64,000 nt of DNA from Fulvimonas sp. R45 (GCF_030504985.1 NZ_JASERU010000004.1:124001-188000); one strand, 5' to 3'; counted from the stretch's first letter, positions 1 through 10,744 are shown. The notes: generated by a model from the letters alone, not told the origin. Made by a program: numbers and translations.

Positions 1-1984
1 GATCATGCCGGTCGTCGGCGACTGGACCGTGCCGCCCGACTATGCGCAGTCGTACTACGACAAGACGAGCGAGAAGGCCTCGCCGGGCTATTACGCGGTT
101 GACCTCGCCACCTTCCATACCCGGGTCGAGCTGACCGCCACGCAGCGGACCAGCCTGATGCGCTTCACCTTCCCGGCGAGCCATCGTTCGAACGTGGTCG
201 TCAACCTGCGCCGCCTTGGCGGCGAGGTGGACGTGGTCGGCGACCACACCATCCGCGGCGTCAGCGCGGGCCGGCGCCCGGAACGCGACTCGGACGGCCC
301 CTGGTTCGTCGCCGAATTTTCGCGGCCGTTCGCGGGGTTCGGCACCTTCCGCGCGGACCATGAGCACGAGGGCTACGGCATCGGCGACGCCGACGTGCAG
401 CAGAACCGGCGGACCGTGTCCGGCAGTTATGCGGGCGCCTACGTCACCTTCGACACCAAGGCCGGCGAGCAGGTGCTGGTGCGGATCGCCCACGGACACA
501 GCGCCGCCGAGGCGGAAGCGCGGCTGCGCGCCGAGGACCCGGACGGCGACTTCGAGCGCGTGCACGCCCAGGCGCGCGCGGCCTGGGCCAAGCTGTTCGA
601 CCGCGTCCAGGTGACCGGCGGCACGCCGAAGCAGCGCATGCTGTTCTACTCGACGCTGTACCACGCCTTCGCCAGCCCGCGGCTGCTGGCGCGCAAGGGC
701 GAACGCTTCACCGGCGCGGACGGCAAGGTCCACGTCGCCAGTTACGACCGCTACGGCCCGGTGCCGTTCTGGGACACCGGCCGCAACCAGATCACCCTGC
801 TGATGCTGCTGGAGCCGAAGGTGGTGCAGGACATCATGCGCTCCGAGCTCGACATGGCGCGCGAGCGCGGCTACATGAACACCTCGTTCCACGGCGACCA
901 CGCCGCGTTGATGTACGACGGCGCGTGGCAGCGCGGCATCCCGTTCGACTACGCCGCCGCGTACGAGTACCTGCGCAGGAACGCGACCGACCCCGCGGGC
1001 CCGCGCCCGTACCTGGCCGAGTACGAGAAGAACGGCTGGATCGCCGACGTCGTGCCGCCGGGCAATCCCAGCCCGCCCTACGCTGGCGGCAAGGCCGGCG
1101 TCGCCACCACGCTGGAATACGCCTGGGACGACCACGCGCTGGCCGACATCGCGCGCCGCCTCGGCAAGGCCGACGACGCGAAGATGTTCCTGCGCCGCGC
1201 CGCGAACTACCGCAACGTGTTCGACAAGTCGACCGGCTTCATGCGCGGCAAGACCGCGGACGGCCAGTGGATCGCGCCGTTCGACCCGGGCGAGCCGTAC
1301 TACAACTTCATGATGAAGGAGGCCTCGGGCTGGTCCACGCTGTGGCTGGTGCCGCACGACGTGCAGGGCCTGATCGACCTGCTCGGCGGGCGCGACGCGT
1401 TCAACGCCAAGCTCGACGCGTTCTTCTCCACGCCGTACCACCCGAAGGGCATCTGTCGCGACTGCACCGGCCTGATCGGGCAGTACGTGCAGGGCAACCA
1501 GCCGGACCAGCAGGCGGCCTACCTGTACGCCTGGAGCGGCCAGCCGTGGAAGACCCAGGCGCTGGCGCGGCGCATCCTCGCCGAGATGTACGGCAGCGAC
1601 GCCAGCGGCTACGGCTTCCCCGGCATGGACGACCAGGGCTCGACCTCGTCGTGGTACGTGCTGAGCGCGATGGGCTTCTACCCCGTCGATCCGTCCACGC
1701 CCGACTACATCCTGGGCAGCCCGATCTTCGACCAGGTCCGCCTGCGCCTGGGCAACGGCAAGGTGTTCGAGATCGTGGCGCGCGGCAACTCGGCCGCGAA
1801 CAAGTACATCCAGTCCGCCACGCTCGACGGCAAACCGTGGAACCGGCCCTGGTTCAGCCAGGCGGACATCGCCGGCGGCGGCACCCTGGTGCTCACCATG
1901 GGGCCGACGCCGAACAAGGCCTGGGGCGCGGCCCCGGCCGATGCGCCGCCGTCGATGTCGGCGCAGGAGCACGGCCGTCCGTGA
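1..1984 (+). CDS. GH92 family glycosidase (alpha-mannosidase type), 5' partial
   Basis: The reading frame is open to the left edge, so the N-terminus (signal peptide and start of the beta-sandwich domain) is missing; about 660 residues are visible against roughly 750 for the family. GH92 enzymes are Ca-dependent exo-acting alpha-mannosidases of bacterial glycan degradation. Counting from the first ATG at position 5, the C-terminal catalytic domain shows the VPHDVQGL block with an upstream Glu near residue 439 (candidate catalytic acid) and the GMDD block near 540-543 (candidate base Asp), followed by the SxWYVLSAMGFYPV signature. The usual GNEP motif reads GNQP near residue 497, so linkage specificity may differ. 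It is 50 bases upstream of a secreted EEP-fold gene, probably in the same operon. The family call is firm; the exact substrate is not. Confidence 0.9.
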   Translation, partial: IMPVVGDWTVPPDYAQSYYDKTSEKASPGYYAVDLATFHTRVELTATQRTSLMRFTFPASHRSNVVVNLRRLGGEVDVVGDHTIRGVSAGRRPERDSDGPWFVAEFSRPFAGFGTFRADHEHEGYGIGDADVQQNRRTVSGSYAGAYVTFDTKAGEQVLVRIAHGHSAAEAEARLRAEDPDGDFERVHAQARAAWAKLFDRVQVTGGTPKQRMLFYSTLYHAFASPRLLARKGERFTGADGKVHVASYDRYGPVPFWDTGRNQITLLMLLEPKVVQDIMRSELDMARERGYMNTSFHGDHAALMYDGAWQRGIPFDYAAAYEYLRRNATDPAGPRPYLAEYEKNGWIADVVPPGNPSPPYAGGKAGVATTLEYAWDDHALADIARRLGKADDAKMFLRRAANYRNVFDKSTGFMRGKTADGQWIAPFDPGEPYYNFMMKEASGWSTLWLVPHDVQGLIDLLGGRDAFNAKLDAFFSTPYHPKGICRDCTGLIGQYVQGNQPDQQAAYLYAWSGQPWKTQALARRILAEMYGSDASGYGFPGMDDQGSTSSWYVLSAMGFYPVDPSTPDYILGSPIFDQVRLRLGNGKVFEIVARGNSAANKYIQSATLDGKPWNRPWFSQADIAGGGTLVLTMGPTPNKAWGAAPADAPPSMSAQEHGRP

Positions 1985-2034
1985 CCAGCCACCGGTTTCC
2001 CTCCCGCCCGTTCTTCCACCTAAGGAGCCGCACC

Positions 2035-2901
2035 ATGCGCCTACTGCCGCGCCTTTTCCTGATGTCCGGGCTTGCGCTCGCATCTGGCATGGCCAGCGCA
2101 GGCCCTCCGTCCGGCGCGCACGACCTGCGCGTGATGACCTTCAACGTGCGCTACAGCGAGGCGGACGACGGCATCAACGCCTGGCCGCACCGTCGCGACC
2201 TGATGGTCCAGGTCATCCGCACCGAGCACCCCGACATCCTGGGCACGCAGGAACTGCTCCTGCCACAGGCCGACTACCTGCAGCAGCACCTGCCCGGCTA
2301 CACCTGGTTCGGCATGGGACGCAACGGCAACGAGATCGATAGGAACGACAACGAGCACATGGGCGTGTTCTACGACAAGATACGCCTGAAAGTGCTTGCG
2401 TCCGGCAACTTCTGGCTCTCGGATACGCCGGACAAGCCGGGCAGCATCGGCGCCGGCCAGGTGATGCCGCGCATGGTGACCTGGGCGAAGTTCCAGGACC
2501 GCCGCAGCGGCAGGCAGTTCTACTACTACGACACGCACTTCCCCTACCGGGACGGCAAGGCGGCCGAGGCGACCCGCGAACGGTGCGCCGCGCAGATCAG
2601 GGCACGCCTGGCCAGGCTGCCCGCGTCGCTACCGTTCGTGCTGACCGGCGACTTCAACACCACGCCCGGCAGCAAGGCGCACGCCGCGCTGACCCAGGTC
2701 CTGCATGACGCGCGGATCTCGGCACCCCGCCACGAAGGCCCGGAAGGCACCTTCCACGGCTTCACCGGCCATGCGACCCAGCGCATCGACTGGATCCTCT
2801 ACCGCGGCGTGAAGGCCGACGACGTGCGCACGATCACCACGCACGACGGCAAGGTCTATCCGTCGGACCATTTCCCGGTGGTTGCCGACTTCAGCTGGTA
2901 G
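2035..2901 (+). CDS. Secreted endonuclease/exonuclease/phosphatase-fold hydrolase
   Basis: A 288-residue protein with an N-terminal signal peptide (about residues 1-22, ending in ASA) and one EEP (DNase I-like) domain. The expected catalytic residues are visible: the TFNVRY start of the fold, Glu73 (GTQE), His168 (DTHF), Asp206/Asn208 (GDFNT) and Asp278-His279 (SDHFP). The ATG at 2035 has an AAGGAG Shine-Dalgarno 8 bases upstream. Proteins of this subgroup are common beside GH92 and other glycan-degrading enzymes, where they are presumed to act as periplasmic or extracellular phosphodiesterases or phosphatases rather than DNA nucleases. That role is inferred from context. The gene converges with ettA across a palindromic repeat. 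Confidence 0.85.
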   Translation: MRLLPRLFLMSGLALASGMASAGPPSGAHDLRVMTFNVRYSEADDGINAWPHRRDLMVQVIRTEHPDILGTQELLLPQADYLQQHLPGYTWFGMGRNGNEIDRNDNEHMGVFYDKIRLKVLASGNFWLSDTPDKPGSIGAGQVMPRMVTWAKFQDRRSGRQFYYYDTHFPYRDGKAAEATRERCAAQIRARLARLPASLPFVLTGDFNTTPGSKAHAALTQVLHDARISAPRHEGPEGTFHGFTGHATQRIDWILYRGVKADDVRTITTHDGKVYPSDHFPVVADFSW

Positions 2902-2960
2902 GTGACGCGTCGACTTGCAGGGGAGGAGGTGCATCGGAATTCCTCACCGCCGCGCCGCCA

Positions 2961-3094
2961 CTCCCTCTCCCCTCCGGGGAGAGGGCTGGGGTGAGGGGCC
3001 AATCTTGCGAAGTCGCTTGATGGTGAGGCCGTCTTTTTGGAGATCGGGGCCAGCCGTGGCCCCTCACCTCAATCCTCTCCCCGGAGGGGAGAGG
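2961..3094. repeat. Large inverted repeat of the CCCTCTCCCC/GGGGAGAGGG family
   Basis: Two GC-rich arms (2961-3000 and 3057-3094) are near-complementary: each carries a short hairpin (CTCTCCCC/GGGGAGAG) and a GTGAGGGGCC/GGCCCCTCAC block. About 56 bases separate them. The element fills the gap between two convergent genes, where it could act as a bidirectional terminator. Related elements recur throughout the window. Confidence 0.8.
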
Positions 3095-3117
3095 AGGCAA
3101 ACGCAAAAAAGCCGGGC

Positions 3118-4779
<1,662 letters not shown>

Positions 4780-4947
4780 GCGTGCTCCCTAAAGGCGGTC
4801 CGCAAGCCGCGTCGACGCGGCCCGGCAGGAAAAGGGGGAAAGGCCGCCGATTATCGCCGATAGGCCCCGTTCCCGCCACGGCAGGCGCCCCGAAGCGCCC
4901 GGCGCCGCATCCAGGCTGGCACAGTCGAGGCCGTCTGGAGCGGGGGC

Positions 4948-5967
4948 GTGGAAGGATCGTTGGCGAGATGCGCGGGCGTGCTGGTGCGGCTGGACCGCCG
5001 GCTGGGGCGGCGGGCGCAGGCCCGTGGCCGCCTGGCGGCGGGGCTGTACGAGTTCTTCTGCTTCGGCCTCAAGCAGGCCTCGGCCTGCCTGTTCGGCGGG
5101 CTGATGGTGGCGCTGCTGCTGGCCAGCTGGCGCTGGTACCCGCGCGACGCCTGGCTGGCGCGCTACGACTTCCTGACCCTGGCCGCGCTGGCGATCCAGG
5201 GCATCCTGCTGGCCGCGAAGCTGGAGAGCCGTGAAGAAGCCAAGGTGATCCTGCTGTTCCACGCGGTGGGCACGGCGATGGAACTGTTCAAGACCGCGGT
5301 GGGCTCGTGGAACTACCCGGAGCCCGCGCTGCTGCGGCTGGGCGGCGTGCCGCTGTTCACCGGCTTCATGTACGCGGCGGTGGGCAGCTACATCGCCCGG
5401 GCATGGCGGCTGTTCGACTTCCGCTTCGACCGGCACCCGCCGTTCGGCGCCACCGTGGCGCTGGCCGCGGCGACCTACCTCAACTTCTTCACCCACCACT
5501 TCCTGCCGGATGCGCGGCCGCTGCTGTTCGCGGCGGTGGCGTGGCTGTTCGGGCCGTGCCGGATCCGCTTCCGCGTCCGCCGCGCGCACCGGCGCATGCC
5601 GCTGCTGCTGGGCTTCGTGCTGGTGGCGCTGTTCATCTGGCTGGCCGAGAACGTGGGCACGCTGAGCCATGCCTGGCTCTACCCTTCGCAGCGGCACGGC
5701 TGGCACGTGGTGCCGCCGGCCAAGCTGGGCGCCTGGCTGCTGCTTATGATCATCAGTTATGTGATGGTCTCGGCACTGCACCGGCGGCCGGGCGCCGGTG
5801 GCCGCAACCACCCGGCAGCGCTACACTTTCGGGATTCTTCATCCCCGCCACCCCACGCGCAGAGGCCCGAATGTTCCCGAAGGATTGCACCATCGAAGGT
5901 TTCGACCCCGAACTGGCCCGGGCCATCGCCGACGAAGGGCGGCGCCAGGAAGACCACGTCGAGCTGA
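4948..5967 (+). CDS. DUF817 family integral membrane protein
   Basis: A 339-residue polytopic membrane protein with the DUF817 pattern: [16 protein letters not shown] near the N-terminus, then [57 protein letters not shown], and further helices up to about residue 275. About seven hydrophobic segments are visible. The start is a GTG at 4948 and is uncertain by a few codons. The last 60 or so residues are Pro/Ser/Arg-rich, unlike the family, and the frame does not stop until it is 97 bases inside glyA. The tail is therefore probably an unconserved read-through. Function is unknown. Confidence 0.8.
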   Translation: MEGSLARCAGVLVRLDRRLGRRAQARGRLAAGLYEFFCFGLKQASACLFGGLMVALLLASWRWYPRDAWLARYDFLTLAALAIQGILLAAKLESREEAKVILLFHAVGTAMELFKTAVGSWNYPEPALLRLGGVPLFTGFMYAAVGSYIARAWRLFDFRFDRHPPFGATVALAAATYLNFFTHHFLPDARPLLFAAVAWLFGPCRIRFRVRRAHRRMPLLLGFVLVALFIWLAENVGTLSHAWLYPSQRHGWHVVPPAKLGAWLLLMIISYVMVSALHRRPGAGGRNHPAALHFRDSSSPPPHAQRPECSRRIAPSKVSTPNWPGPSPTKGGARKTTSS

Positions 5968-7139
5968 TCGCCTCGGAGAACTACGCCAGCCCGCGCGTGA
6001 TGGAAGCGCAGGGCTCCAAGCTCACCAACAAGTACGCGGAAGGCTATCCGGCCAAGCGCTACTACGGCGGCTGCGAATACGTGGACGTGGCGGAGAAGCT
6101 GGCGATCGACCGCGTGAAGCAGCTGTTCGCCGCCGACTACGCCAACGTGCAGCCGCATTCCGGCTCGCAGGCCAACCAGGCGGTGTACTTCGCGCTGCTG
6201 CAGCCGGGCGACACCATCCTCGGCATGAGCCTGGCGCACGGCGGCCATCTCACCCATGGCGCCAAGGTCAACCTCAGCGGCAAGATCCTCAACGCCGTGC
6301 AGTACGGCGTGGACGGCAACGGCATCGTCGACATGGACGAGGTCGAGCGCCTCGCCGTCGAGCACAAGCCGAAGATGATCGTGGCCGGCTTCAGCGCCTA
6401 TTCGCAGGTGATGGACTGGGCGCGCTTCCGCGCCATCGCCGACAAGGTCGGCGCGTGGCTGTTCGTGGACATGGCCCACGTCGCCGGCCTGGTGGCCGCG
6501 GGCGTCTACCCCAGCCCGCTGCCGCACGCGCACGTGGTCACCTCCACCACCCACAAGACCCTGCGCGGCCCGCGCGGCGGCATCATCGTCGCCAGCAGGC
6601 AGGGCATGGGCGAGGCGGCCGAGGAGATCGAGAAGAAGCTGCAGTCGATCGTGTTCCCCGGCATCCAGGGCGGCCCGCTGATGCACGTGATCGCGGCCAA
6701 GGCGGTGGCCTTCAAGGAAGCGCTGGAACCGGCCTTCAAGGCCTACCAGACGCAGGTGGTGAAGAACGCCCAGGCGATGGCCAGGACCATCATCGCGCGC
6801 GGCTACAAGATCGTCTCCGGCGGCACCGAGAACCACCTGATGCTGATCGACATGATCGGCAAGGGCGTCACCGGCAAGGACGCGGAGGCCGCGCTGGGCA
6901 GGGCGCACATCACGGTCAACAAGAACGCCGTGCCGAACGACCCGCAGAAGCCCTTCGTCACCTCCGGCCTGCGCGTGGGCACGCCCGCCGTCACCACCCG
7001 CGGCTACCAGGAGGCCGACTGCGTCGACCTGGCCCACTGGATCTGCGACGTGCTCGACGCGCCGAACGACGAGGCGGTGATCGCCGCGGTGCGCGCCAAG
7101 GTCGAGGCGCAGTGCAAGAAGTACCCGGTCTACGGTTGA
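5871..7139 (+). CDS. glyA: Serine hydroxymethyltransferase
   Basis: A 422-residue cytosolic PLP enzyme converting serine and tetrahydrofolate to glycine and 5,10-methylene-THF, the main source of one-carbon units. Diagnostic features are the [10 protein letters not shown] and [16 protein letters not shown]-terminal blocks, the [10 protein letters not shown] block, the PLP lysine in [16 protein letters not shown] (near residue 230), and [20 protein letters not shown]. The ATG at 5871 gives the standard length (E. coli 417). The upstream DUF817 frame overlaps the start by 97 bases, and nrdR follows after 9 bases. The glyA-nrdR-ribD order is usual in this group. Confidence 0.98.
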   Translation: MFPKDCTIEGFDPELARAIADEGRRQEDHVELIASENYASPRVMEAQGSKLTNKYAEGYPAKRYYGGCEYVDVAEKLAIDRVKQLFAADYANVQPHSGSQANQAVYFALLQPGDTILGMSLAHGGHLTHGAKVNLSGKILNAVQYGVDGNGIVDMDEVERLAVEHKPKMIVAGFSAYSQVMDWARFRAIADKVGAWLFVDMAHVAGLVAAGVYPSPLPHAHVVTSTTHKTLRGPRGGIIVASRQGMGEAAEEIEKKLQSIVFPGIQGGPLMHVIAAKAVAFKEALEPAFKAYQTQVVKNAQAMARTIIARGYKIVSGGTENHLMLIDMIGKGVTGKDAEAALGRAHITVNKNAVPNDPQKPFVTSGLRVGTPAVTTRGYQEADCVDLAHWICDVLDAPNDEAVIAAVRAKVEAQCKKYPVYG

Positions 7140-7148
7140 CCTGCCGGC

Positions 7149-7679
7149 GTGCACTGCCCGTTCTGCCAGCACGAAGACACCCGCGTGATCGACTCGCGGC
7201 TCACCGAGGACGGCGCCACCGTGCGTCGTCGTCGCGAGTGTCCTCAGTGCGGCGAGCGCTTCAACACTTTCGAGACCGCCGAGCTGAAGCTGCCGGCGAT
7301 CGTGAAGAGCGGCGAGCGGCGCGAGGCCTTCGACGAGCGCAAGTTGCGGGTGAGTTTCGAGCGCGCGCTGCAGAAGCGGCCGGTGGCCAGCGATGCGGTG
7401 GATACCGCGGTACGCGAGATCATCAACGACCTGCGCCGCAGCGGCGAGCGCGAGGTGCCGTCGCGCCAGGTCGGCGAACTGGTGATGCGCGAGTTGAAGA
7501 AGCTCGACCAGGTGGCCTACGTGCGCTTCGCCTCGGTCTACCGCAAGTTCGAAGACGTCCAGGCGTTCCGCGAGGAAATCGAGAAGCTGGAGCGCGACCT
7601 GCCCGAGCTGGAGAAGCTGCAGCTCTCGCTGCTCGGCGGCGGCGCGGGCGCCGAACCGCGCCGCCCGCGCAAGGGTTGA
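7149..7679 (+). CDS. nrdR: Transcriptional repressor NrdR
   Basis: A 176-residue NrdR. It has an N-terminal zinc ribbon ([15 protein letters not shown] then [12 protein letters not shown], two CxxC pairs) followed by an ATP-cone (about residues 47-137) that senses ATP/dATP. It represses ribonucleotide reductase genes. The start is GTG, which yields the conserved MHCPFC N-terminus; no strong Shine-Dalgarno is visible and the gene is 9 bases after glyA, so translational coupling is likely. The C-terminal Gly/Arg/Pro tail is unconserved. Confidence 0.97.
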   Translation: MHCPFCQHEDTRVIDSRLTEDGATVRRRRECPQCGERFNTFETAELKLPAIVKSGERREAFDERKLRVSFERALQKRPVASDAVDTAVREIINDLRRSGEREVPSRQVGELVMRELKKLDQVAYVRFASVYRKFEDVQAFREEIEKLERDLPELEKLQLSLLGGGAGAEPRRPRKG

Positions 7680-7682
7680 TGG

Positions 7683-7735
7683 TTTTCTTCCTCTCCCCTG
7701 CGGGGAGATGGTCGGGGTGAGGGGCCAACCTCGCC
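7683..7735. repeat. GC-rich palindromic repeat (CTCTCCCC...GGGGTGAGGGGCC)
   Basis: This is one arm of the repeat seen at 2961-3094: CCTCTCCCCTGCGGGGAGA hairpin then GGGGTGAGGGGCC. It lies in the nrdR-ribD spacer (7680-7842), which has no other recognisable content except the ribD ribosome-binding site. Confidence 0.7.
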
Positions 7736-7842
7736 CCGAGGTACGCCCGAAGCGCGCTCCAATGCCACACTATGGCCAGCCCGATCCCTGCCGCGCCCCT
7801 TCAGCGTGGCGGCGCTCTCCGGAGGAGAGAGGAAGACCCCCC

Positions 7843-9033
7843 ATGAACTTCACCGCCGTCGATCACCTGCACATGGCGCACGCCTTGCGCCTGGCCGAAC
7901 GCGGCCTGTTCACCACCCAGCCCAACCCGCGCGTGGGCTGCGTGCTCGCGCATGGCGACGAGGTCGTCGGTACCGGCTGGCACCAGCGCGCCGGTGAGCC
8001 GCATGCCGAGGTGTTCGCCCTGCGCGAAGCCGGCGAACGTGCCCGCGGCGCCACCGCCTACGTGACGCTGGAACCCTGCGCCCACCACGGCCGCACGCCG
8101 CCCTGCGCGGACGCGCTGGTCGCCGCCGGCGCGGCGCGCGTGGTGATCGCCGCCGAGGATCCCTTCCCGCAGGTGGCCGGCCGCGGCATCGAAAAGCTAC
8201 GTGCCGCCGGCATCGCGGTGGAGACCGGCCTGCTGCGCGACGAGGCGCGCGAGCTGAACATCGGTTTCTTCAGCCGCCTCGAGCGTGGTCGCCCGTTCGT
8301 GCGGGTGAAGCTGGCGACGAGCCTCGACGGCCGTACCGCGCTGGCCAGCGGCGAGTCGAAGTGGATCACCGGTGCTGCGGCGCGCGCCGACGTGCAGCGC
8401 TGGCGCGCGCGCAGCAGCGCCATCCTCACCGGCATCGGCACCGTGCTGGCGGATGATCCGCGGCTGACCGTGCGGCTGGACGAAAGCCTTTCCACCGACG
8501 GGCGGGATGCAGGGGGGGCGCGAGCACCCGCCACTCACCCCGGCTCCCTTCGACAGGCTCGGGGCGGTGCTCTCCCCGGAGGGGAGGGGGAGCACTTCGT
8601 TGCGCCGTTGCGGGTGGTGCTCGATCGCGGCTTGCGCACACCGGTCGGAAGCCATGTGCTGGATGGCTCCGCGCCCACGCTGGTGCTGCATGGCGCGCAG
8701 GTGGCCGCGGCTGGCGAACGCTTTGCCCACGTCGAGCACGCGGCGGTGGCGGAGCGTGACGGCATGCTCGATCTCCCTGCAGTGCTCGCCGTGCTGGCCG
8801 AACGCGGCTGCAACGAGCTGCACGTGGAGGCCGGCCCCACGCTGTGCGGCGCGCTGTTCGCGCAAGGCCTGGCCGACGAGCTGTTGCTCTACGTGGCGCC
8901 CGTGCTGCTGGGCGACGCCGCGCGGCCGCTGCTGCGCCTGCCCGCGCTCGACGACATGGCCGGCCGCTGGCGCCTGCGCGTGGTGGAACAGCGCGCGGTG
9001 GGTCCGGACTGGCGCCTTCGCCTGCGTCCGTAG
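7843..9033 (+). CDS. ribD: Bifunctional diaminohydroxyphosphoribosylaminopyrimidine deaminase / 5-amino-6-(5-phosphoribosylamino)uracil reductase
   Basis: A 396-residue RibD carrying out the deaminase and reductase steps of riboflavin synthesis. The deaminase domain (1-150) has HAE and the zinc site PCAHHGRTPPC; the reductase domain (about 150-396) starts at RPFVRVKLATSLDGRTAL. The ATG at 7843 has a GGAGGAGAG Shine-Dalgarno, and the frame extending further upstream is not conserved. It is longer than the usual 360-370 residues because of a Gly/Ala/Pro-rich insert between LADDPRLTVRLDE and LRVVLDRGLRTPV (about residues 215-253), encoded by repeat DNA inserted in frame. The rest of the ribDEBAH set begins 5 kb downstream behind the FMN riboswitch. 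Confidence 0.95.
   Translation: MNFTAVDHLHMAHALRLAERGLFTTQPNPRVGCVLAHGDEVVGTGWHQRAGEPHAEVFALREAGERARGATAYVTLEPCAHHGRTPPCADALVAAGAARVVIAAEDPFPQVAGRGIEKLRAAGIAVETGLLRDEARELNIGFFSRLERGRPFVRVKLATSLDGRTALASGESKWITGAAARADVQRWRARSSAILTGIGTVLADDPRLTVRLDESLSTDGRDAGGARAPATHPGSLRQARGGALPGGEGEHFVAPLRVVLDRGLRTPVGSHVLDGSAPTLVLHGAQVAAAGERFAHVEHAAVAERDGMLDLPAVLAVLAERGCNELHVEAGPTLCGALFAQGLADELLLYVAPVLLGDAARPLLRLPALDDMAGRWRLRVVEQRAVGPDWRLRLRP
8500..8602. repeat. Repeat element inserted in frame within ribD
   Basis: Inside the ribD coding sequence lies CCCTTCGACAGGCTCGGGGC, the consensus half of the repeat at 15878-15972, followed by the palindrome CTCCCCGGAGGGGAG of the other dispersed family. Both belong to intergenic repeats seen elsewhere here. 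They keep the reading frame and supply the unconserved insert of the protein. Confidence 0.75.
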
Positions 9034-9052
9034 CGCGGCCGACTCCGGGCGC

Positions 9053-9083
9053 TTGACTTCGAGCGCGCTCGAAGTCCTAGACT
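9053..9083 (+). promoter_or_regulatory. MerR-type promoter with 20-bp palindromic operator, probably leaderless
   Basis: A -35 TTGACT (9053-9058) and -10 TAGACT (9078-9083) are separated by 19 bases, the over-long spacer typical of MerR-activated promoters. The spacer holds the perfect palindrome ACTTCGAGCGCGCTCGAAGT (9056-9075). The predicted transcription start falls at about 9090-9091, on the ATG of the MerR gene itself. Confidence 0.85.
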
Positions 9084-9090
9084 CGAGCGC

Positions 9091-9507
9091 ATGGACAGCA
9101 AGCCGATCTCGATGACCGAAGCCTGCCGGCGCACGGGCATCAGCAGCCATACGCTGCGCTACTACGAAGGCGCGGGGCTGTTGAAGAACGTCGACCGCTC
9201 GCGGGCCGGACGCCGCATCTACCGCGAACGGGACCTGCAGTGGCTGGAAATGCTGAAGGTGCTGCGCGGCACCGGCATGTCGATCCGGCGCATCCGTCAG
9301 CTGGCGGCGATGGTCGAACAGGGCGACGCCTCGCTCGAAGCGCGGATCGCATTCTTCGGCGACTGGCAGGCCGAACTCAGGCAGCAGATCACCCTGCGGC
9401 AACAGGCGTTGGCGACGATCGGAAAGAAGATCGCGCGGCACACGGCATTGCTGGAGGACTTGAAGGCGGGGCGCAAAAGGAAGCTTCCATGCATCACAAA
9501 ACCGTAG
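9091..9507 (+). CDS. MerR family transcriptional regulator
   Basis: A 138-residue regulator with an N-terminal MerR winged helix (ISMTEACRRTGISSHTLRYYEGAGLL, then SRAGRRIYRERDL), and a C-terminal dimerisation coiled coil (about residues 85-125). No cysteine cluster or ligand domain is visible in the tail, so it resembles the small MerR regulators that sit beside oxidoreductases and sense organic or electrophilic stress rather than metals. The palindromic promoter immediately upstream predicts autoregulation. The ATG has no Shine-Dalgarno. The gene overlaps the following SDR gene by 19 bases, so the two are one operon. Confidence 0.92.
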   Translation: MDSKPISMTEACRRTGISSHTLRYYEGAGLLKNVDRSRAGRRIYRERDLQWLEMLKVLRGTGMSIRRIRQLAAMVEQGDASLEARIAFFGDWQAELRQQITLRQQALATIGKKIARHTALLEDLKAGRKRKLPCITKP

Positions 9508-10205
9508 TCGTCATCGGGGCCAGTTCGGGCATGGGCCTGGCGGCGGCGCGCCGTTTTTGGGAGCGCGGTGCCAGCGTCTGGATGATCGCGCGCGATCCGA
9601 TGCGGCTGCACGCCGCCGCCGCAGGCATCGGGCATGAGCGCCTGCATGCGCTTCCCGCCGACGTGGCGAGCGCGGAAGGGCGCGCACGCATCCTTGCGGC
9701 CATCGAACGCATGGACCATCTGGTGTTCACGGCGGCCGACCTCGTCTACAAATCCTCGCGCGAGCTCGACGAGGCGGAACTGATGCGCGCGGTGTCCTCC
9801 AAGGTGGTCGGCCCGTACCTGCTGGCTGCGGCGGCGGCGGCGAAAATGCCCGCGGACGGCAGCGTTACGATCGTGTCCGGCATCGCCGCCGAGCGGCCGA
9901 TGGTGGGTGGCAGCGTCACCGGCATGGTCAATGGTGCGATCAATGCCATGGTGCGCGGGCTTGCGCTGGAACTGGCGCCGATCCGGGTGAACGCGGTATC
10001 GCCGGGCTGGGTCGATACGCCGTTCTGGAGACAGGTCGCCAGCGACGAGCGGCGCGAGAGCCTGTTCGCTGGGATGCGCGAGAAAATCCCCACCCGCAGG
10101 ATCGGCACGGTCGAGGATGTCGCGCAAATGATCGAGGTCGCGGCGTGCAACCGCGGCGTCAGCGGCAGCACGCTTTGCGTGGATGGCGGGCAGCGGCTGG
10201 TCTGA
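9489..10205 (+). CDS. Short-chain dehydrogenase/reductase family protein lacking the YxxxK site
   Basis: A 238-residue Rossmann protein with the SDR cofactor motif GASSGMG (near residues 10-16) and the C-terminal RVNAVSPGWVDTPFW block. The segment that should hold the catalytic YxxxK reads TGMVN before GAINAMVRGLALELAP, so the Tyr and Lys are replaced by Thr and Asn. Classical SDR oxidoreductase chemistry is therefore doubtful; it may bind NAD(P) as a sensor or use a different mechanism. The ATG at 9489 follows AAGGAAG. Co-transcription with the overlapping MerR gene makes it the presumed regulatory target. Confidence 0.85.
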   Translation: MHHKTVVVIGASSGMGLAAARRFWERGASVWMIARDPMRLHAAAAGIGHERLHALPADVASAEGRARILAAIERMDHLVFTAADLVYKSSRELDEAELMRAVSSKVVGPYLLAAAAAAKMPADGSVTIVSGIAAERPMVGGSVTGMVNGAINAMVRGLALELAPIRVNAVSPGWVDTPFWRQVASDERRESLFAGMREKIPTRRIGTVEDVAQMIEVAACNRGVSGSTLCVDGGQRLV

Positions 10206-10744
10206 GCCGTCGTGCCACCCGCTTCCGGCTGAACGGGGCACGACACGCTGGCCGGCGGTGACGACGCTGAAACATGGAGGGCGTTCGATGGACGGACCTG
10301 ATGCGTCCCGCCGCCGTGGTGCACTTCGGCCTGCTGCCGCACGCGGTAGCCGTATTGTCGCCTTGCGTGGCCGGCCTGTGCGGCGCGGCCGCCTTGCCGC
10401 AGCGCTGGCGGCCGCGGGGCGCGGTGCGGCTGCCGCTGCTGTGCCTGGTCAAGAGGCCGGCAGTCGCGTCTGGGTCGTGAACGGGCGTTCGGCGCTGGGC
10501 CAGCGGGAAAGCGATGCGGCGGTGGCGGCCAGTCTCGGCGTGCTGGGGCGGCCGCGAAGATCCATGTCGCTGGACCGGGAGATCACCGTGCTGGAATTTT
10601 CGCCGCCGGCCGGTTGAATCGCGCCATGGTCCGGCAGCAACGCGCGGTTCGCGGGCGTGGCCGCTTCGCGCGGCCAGGTGGTCGGCCGGTTGCGCTGCGC
10701 CCCCGCTCCGGCCGGGCGCGGATCGATCCACGCCCTGGCGACGA
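10206..10744. other. Spacer of 540 bases without a confident gene
   Basis: No protein I recognise is encoded here on either strand. The best candidate is a 109-residue frame at 10288-10617 (+), preceded by GGAGG at 10276, but its first half is an Arg/Ala-rich composition typical of shadow frames in this GC range. Only its last 50 residues (from VWVVNGRSALGQRE) look protein-like. This could be the decayed remains of a gene. Confidence that it is coding is low. Confidence 0.3.

Noticed and set aside
9507-10205. SDR gene as a frameshifted extension of the MerR gene
   Set aside because: Both proteins are complete by themselves with their own domain starts; the 19-base overlap is ordinary operon overlap.
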